From NCBI GenBank assembly GCA_028554755.1, contig JAPTOF010000010.1, forward strand, positions 10,328,001 through 10,392,000: 64,000 nt of DNA, read 5' to 3'. This document shows, one piece after another, positions 58,663-64,000 of this stretch. The notes beneath the pieces are model-generated. The model did not search any database, had not been told where the DNA came from, and saw only the letters and a list, made by a program, of their open reading frames with translations. The translations under genes and the position numbers were made by a program. Position 1 is the first letter of the stretch; each line of letters begins with the position of its first letter. This stretch comes from Cordia subcordata (taxonomy: Eukaryota; Streptophyta; Magnoliopsida; Boraginales; Cordiaceae).

Positions 58663-59089
58663 GCCACTAACCAAGCTAAGGAGGATTCACTCCCAAAGGA
58701 CGAGGCCCCAGGTTGTCCTTTAAAGATACACCAGACTAAAATCAATAAATAACGAGAATTTAGAGTAGAGAGTCCCAAGATGATAAATGCACAAAAAAAC
58801 TCATGATAATAAATGTATAGGTTATACCAGGACATACTCAAGCATACAAATACACAAAACCAAGTTAGGACAAGGCTATCGATGAAAGTTGTGATAGATA
58901 AATAATACGTGTGTATATATAACAAGTGGCATTTCGCTTTAACGCACAGCATTTAGCCTTGATGGGAGCCATTTAACTTAACAAGGACTGGAGACAGTAT
59001 AATTTGGGCTGGCCATGGGTTCGGAGCCTTCATTGTAGCATCGGCGTGGGACAATTGGAACTTTTCATGATTGAGTGGACTGGCACTAG
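58663..59089. other. Intergenic, right of MULE-2
   Basis: No gene or repeat recognised. Confidence 0.4.
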
Positions 59090-59540
59090 CTTATTTGGGG
59101 TAAATTACGTGTTAATAAACATGCATTGATTGCTTGGCTTGTTTGTATTGATTGTTTACCTACCAAGGGAAGATTGGTGGCCTAAGGTGTTTCAGACAAT
59201 GATACATGTGAAATGTGTCATTAGCAAGCAGATGACCGGTAACATCTGATCTTTGATTATGGAGTTGCTCAAACAATTTGGAAAAGGTTCTTGTAGCTAC
59301 TTTGCCTTGAGGACTTACATCTTTAGTTGGGAGGAAATTAAGAGATGGGGTAGCATATTTGATAGCAATGATAATATTCAATATACGGCTTTTAAACTTG
59401 TTTCCTGTGATATTATTGCAGAAATTTGGTGTGAAAGAAATAGGATGACACTGATACATGAAAGAAAATTCTTATCAGAGGACCATATCTTTAGTAACAT
59501 TTTTAGTGTTGAAAGTAATACAATATGCAAATCATTATGA
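59090..59540 (+). pseudogene. LINE-type zf-RVT domain fragment
   Basis: Reading through stops, the + strand gives WGKLRVNKHALIAWL, LPTKGRLV, DTCEMCH, a HLIFDYGVAQTIW block and, after one frame change, IIAEIWCERNRM. This is the order of the reverse-transcriptase zinc-binding (zf-RVT) domain found at the C-terminus of plant non-LTR retrotransposon polyproteins: CxxC, then H-L-FxC, then ExWxERNxR. At least six stops; the rest of the element is not present. Confidence 0.65.
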
Positions 59541-59929
59541 ATTAAAAATAAATCCATTGTATAATTAATATAAGGCCGAATGTTAGAAACATTAAACAAA
59601 GTGTAGATGTGTACAAATTCAATCAACCCAACAAAAAATATGCCAAACAGTAGTGATGTTGGTGGAAAAATGTAAAGCTCAACCACAAGATCAGTCACTC
59701 GATTGAGATTTTATCGTATAATGGAACTCAAATTAAGGCCTGTTTGGATTGTTTGTTTGTTTTTTTAAAAAAAAAATTAAAAAAACACCATTTTCTCTGA
59801 AAAGGGCACATTTTTTTTTAGCTAAGTAATTCGATTGACTTCAAAAAGGAAAAAGCTAAACTCTGAATAGAAGCTCAAATTCAACAAAAATCCATTATAA
59901 CCTCAGTCTATTTCCACCAAAAGACCAGA
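59541..59929. other. AT-rich intergenic segment with MITE-like end
   Basis: At 59738-59760, GCCTGTTTGGATTGTTTG followed by homopolymer tracts resembles the left end of the 25040 MITE; a right end was not found. Confidence 0.35.
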
Positions 59930-60854
59930 GCTACACTCCAAGGATAATAACTGGCTAAGCAGGAGCTTATCACCCGCTCTAGTGACCTCTGTCTTTGACC
60001 AACTGAGTGAAATGACCAAAATGCCCCTCTATGTATACCCGTAGTCAAGGTCGATCTTTACAAGTACCATTACCTCCAAGACTACATCTGGAACCTCGAA
60101 TTCTCTGGTCCTATATAATGAATTCCATTGGTCATGGATCTCTCGATCTAAGGAGTAACCTACAAGCTAAATAACTAATATACCCCATAAGGACAATATC
60201 ACTAGTACTAGATTTTTGGTGATCAAGTGAACAAATCCAAGGGGACACATTGACTCTGCTGTTACATATACATGTCCTGGTTGATTAGAGCACAACACTC
60301 AATGTATGAGGCAGACAATCTTATTATTCAAGATCTCTCCTCATGATACATCAAAATGCTGCACCCCTACTTTATCTGTTCATCCACACATGCTCAAGAT
60401 TAAAAACATTAGTCACTCGGAAGCAGTGAGTATCTTGTCTTCTATATGTGACAATAAGGTTCGCAGAAGACATACTCATGGTGGCCTTGTCCAATGCGTG
60501 GCACACGCATTAGGAGCGTAATTCAAAAAACCATCCAATGACCTAGGTAAATCACCTTCTCAAGGAGACTCACCTACTATTGCCTTATCTTGATAGAATG
60601 CCTAACACTACTATCCGGCTATGGGCCAATTTATGATATCGCCAAATTTAAACTTGGACCTACTGTGCATTTAGTCTCACTACGTACCCAAGTCATTGGT
60701 CTATATTACTAGACCTTCATACTTTGCACCAATGCACAAATAGAGAGAATATGGTATGCAAAACTCAATCATATGAACAATATCATGAGCGAATTATATC
60801 TAGTCCCTAGTAATCACCATGTGCTTGTGGTCTTTAGGGCATACAATCTCAACA
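59930..60854 (-). mobile_element. Probable 3' LTR of a Ty1/copia element
   Basis: On the minus strand, AAGTGAGAAAA (polypurine tract) is followed by TGTTGAGATTGTATGCCCTA, a good LTR start at 60854. Downstream sequence is non-coding. The far end (59930 as given) is only an estimate; no matching 5-bp duplication or CA end could be fixed. Confidence 0.45.
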
Positions 60855-63800
60855 TTTTCTCACTTGCACTAAAGATCACAACTGCTAAGCTGTGTTGCCA
60901 AAATGACTCAATCTGTGTAGCAAGCACTTTCTCTAAAGAGTAATGTCTCTTGGGCACACATAGTTTTTTTTTTTTTTTAATCACAGTTATCCAATCTTCC
61001 TTTCAATGCCTTAACACACAATCTTTCGTTCTCTAAAAGATACTAGAATATGTGCAAATCCACTAATCCAGGTGTTTCGGTCCAGAATACAACTAATATA
61101 TGCTATCCACGCTCTCGCAAAACCGATATCTAGGCCTAGTATTCAACATGTTGTTTGTAAAGCTCCCACAGTGCTAAATAACATAATGCTTTAAAACATC
61201 TTCTTTATCCCTCTGGGCATTGAACAACCCTAGATAAAGACTAGCTAGGAGGTGAAAACACTCATCTAGAACATTATATGTAGATCTTAACTAAGACCAA
61301 TTTAATATAGAAACACGGGATAGAGTTAGCGTTTACTGTATATCTGTTATCTCCCTTACACACCCATGGTCCATCAACATCTTGATCATAACAAATACTT
61401 TTTTTTTATTAGATTTTATACCATTTATTAGATATTCTCTTAAGCCCTTAAGAGGACTTCTTAAGTTATACATGCCATTTGATATCTATCTCTAGCAATG
61501 CTCTTGTCTGGCCATGAACTAGATGTCCTCATCAAACTTTTCAATTAAGTTATCTTGACGAATATCTTACATATCTTAGTCATAAAGACAAATGATAACA
61601 ATGAAGTAACCCAATGGTTCTCAGTATGGCTTTTTAGATAGAAGACTTCCTTACAATTGATCCCTTTCTTTCTGAGTATAGCCCTACACTATCCAGCCTT
61701 GCTACAAAGACTCCAATCTTCCCATTAGCTCCATTATGCACTTTGTAGACCCAATTACACCTTATGGGTTTTATCCCTTCAGATATAACTACAAGAACCC
61801 AGACATAATTAGAGTAACAAACTCTAAATTTATTGTTACGCATCAATGGCTAAATTCTAAATCAAAAACTGCTTCATCGTGTTTAGTGAGAACCACAACC
61901 CAAAAAACTTTGAAAACTTGTCAAGAAGACTTTCAAGAGCATCCATTAGATTACATGGTAATCCTTCCATAGTGATAAGGCTTTAGGTGTAACAATGATA
62001 ACATATAGTACTTTTCCCTTTTCAAGATGGTGCAGATTTAATCCAAAGACCAAAAGATCTCCTATAGAGCAACCTTATAATCTGGCAAGAACAGAATCAT
62101 ACTATCCTTTTCTGAGTATCTAGCATAAACGCCAATAAGCATTTTTGCTCCTCATACTGATATGTTATTCTCCCTCTAGTCCAAAAGGATAAACCAAGGA
62201 ATAACACATCTTTAACCTTTGGTTCCATCTATCAAGGACACTGAACAATTAGCTAGAATATTACAAATATGAAACTTACCTCAAACCAAGTTTGTGCCAT
62301 AACCACATTTCTCGTAATGTCCCATGTGTTGCCTTGAACGGTACCAAATTAATGATGTAGACTGTCATCTTAAGATTACACTCCCACTGAGACAAAGGTA
62401 ATGATATAAAGATATCATAAACTTTTCCATGTCTATGAATATTCAATTTCTCCATTCATCTATACCATTTTCCCTGTGAGGAAATATCTTGATATAGATT
62501 ACTAAGTCACATTCTATAACTTACAAGGTACTTTCTGAGCTCCCACGTAAGGTATATTCCATTTTGATTAAGATCAAAGAGGCCCTGATGTATTCATCAA
62601 ATTTCTGCTCAACCTTAGTCTCAAACCATTAAAAACTTGTGTAGCATCAGATGAACACATCTGTATTCTTGAGCAATCTCTAGTCAAAACTTGTACTTCA
62701 CAACCTTATGAACTAATTAGCTCATAAAACCTTATACATTAATGTGAACCAATTTCTAACACTTCTGTACTCTTTGTCATCTAGAGAAAAGGGACCTTTA
62801 CAAGTCATCTTTCCTCATAAACAAGACTATTAGATGTTATATCTTCGAGATCTAGTAAGCTATGAAGCCCACACTCAACTAACTTCTTATCATGCTCCTT
62901 AATAAGATGTCTCTTAGACAAGATCAGAAGTTATGTCTTCGAGATTTAATAAGCTGCAAAGCTCAAACTCGACAAACCTCTTATCAAGCCTAAGACATAA
63001 TGTCTTATGCATGAGTGTGTCTAAAGTGTTATCAGTTGCAGAAATTGTCCTTTGAGGATCAAATTTGCTTTACGTCATGTAGTGATAGTATAACAGGATA
63101 TTATTAAACTATTATCTATTCCACCGAATGACAAATATTTCTATATCTATTGATATTGAAACTAGAATAGAAAATAAAATGTCCACGAAGTCTAGAACAA
63201 AGTTCTTTCGCATGTTCAGAGTATTAATATAAATATCCAAACACTATGTAACTCCTACTACATAAGCCCATACTTTTGCCTTGCTGTGCACTTTGAAAGT
63301 AACGTGTCCTTACGTCTTATCCACGTCTATTGAAACCTTTGCTAAAAATAGCAGTTATGGTTACTGGCTTAAGGTCTACTTACAAGCAGGACCAACTACC
63401 ATAAGGGTTTCACCGTGAGAAGTGAAGCTTATATCTTTCTCGTGCTTGGCTAGGTATACGAGACAATGCATCCTCTAGTGCTCTTATAGACTGCATTAGA
63501 AACGTTTCCCTTTGGGCTTGTCATCTACTACCTTCTTTCTTTCCTTTCAAGACTGGCATCTTGCTATTGCTCAACACTATCTACTTGCCCCTTTCAATGT
63601 TCCAATTGTTTTCCTTATCACTAGACTGAACAGTACCAGAAGGTTCAAACTTTATGAATAGAAACTTGGGCCTCTTTATTGAATGATGGACTCTACTTCT
63701 TGAAGCTCCTTCAATAAATCAGGAAGGTCCAAGTTCAACTTGCTTGACTCAAAAGTCAGCTTGAACTTCTCAAAGGATTCAGGTAGCGTCTCGAGTATCA

Positions 63801-64000
63801 TTTCAACTTGAGTTAGAATGTTAATCTAAGCATCTAAGATCTCAGCAATACTGAAGCTATCTATCAACCTGAGCATATGCTTTATGACAGATTCCCTTTT
63901 TGCCATCCTAGAATTCATGATCTCCCTTATAGCAGCTTGTCTAACCAGCCTACTAATGTCTTTGAACATCTCAAACAATAAGGTCATGATTTCCGCTGCA
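60855..64000 (-). pseudogene. Decayed Ty1/copia gag-pol, continues beyond window
   Basis: On the minus strand, from the right edge, are a gag (UBN2-like) remnant at about 63640-64000 (TQVEMILETLPESFEKFKL, then SLPELMRELQ-like LPDLLKELQEVE), an integrase-tail remnant at about 62300-62390 (MTVYIINLVPFKA), a post-integrase block near 62110-62150 (LIGVYARYSEK), and the start of the reverse transcriptase at 61634-61846 (WVLVVISEGIKPIRCNWVYK). The order gag-IN-RT before the LTR is diagnostic of copia. Spacing between domains is far below normal, and every domain has stops or frame changes, so it is heavily deleted. The 5' LTR lies outside the window if it exists. Confidence 0.72.

Noticed and set aside
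59930..64000. An endogenous pararetrovirus
   Set aside because: The order of gag, integrase tail and reverse transcriptase and the LTR/polypurine junction at 60854 are those of Ty1/copia; no viral movement or coat features were seen.

Overview
This is eudicot-type nuclear DNA: AT-rich, with introns, plant-only protein families (CC-NB-ARC-LRR immune receptors, DUF295 F-box, plant mobile domain) and many plant transposons. The species cannot be named from sequence alone. Almost every coding region is partial, broken or part of a transposon. The one gene that reads cleanly from start to stop is an NLR immune receptor on the minus strand (4634-13079, two exons).

Layout. Positions 1 to about 26870 (unit 1) and about 28862 to 47505 (unit 2) are two copies of one segmental duplication in direct orientation. 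In order, each holds: the C-terminal half of a DUF295 F-box gene (+); two exons of a fructokinase pseudogene (+); a pair of fold-back elements and a Tourist-like MITE; a two-exon NLR (-; 'NLR-a', intact in unit 1, stopped before the LRRs in unit 2); flank; and a second degraded NLR (-; 'NLR-b', no NB-ARC core, start codon lost). A rearranged third piece lies at 48341-50160. The spacers 26871-28680 and 47506-48340 are unique.

Mobile DNA. Two large Mutator-like elements (MULEs) can be delimited to the base. MULE-1 is 15755-22731, with a 10-bp target duplication and a matching empty site in unit 2. MULE-2 is 51470-58652, in the opposite orientation, with a 10-bp target duplication carrying one mismatch. 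Each carries two convergent genes: a MuDR-type transposase, and a plant mobile domain (PMD) gene with a non-coding 5' exon and 5'-UTR intron. Each also has an element-specific array of short palindromes inside its ends. All four element genes are inactivated, mostly by C-to-T or G-to-A changes. Other mobile DNA: a tRNA-derived SINE in both NLR-b copies, several MITEs with target duplications or empty sites, a solo-LTR-like insert, a LINE zf-RVT fragment, and a decayed Ty1/copia element (minus strand) running off the right edge.

The shared and private insertions give an order of events: NLR-a/NLR-b duplication, then NLR-b decay and SINE insertion, then duplication of the whole unit, then MULE-1, a 227-bp MITE and other unit-specific insertions.
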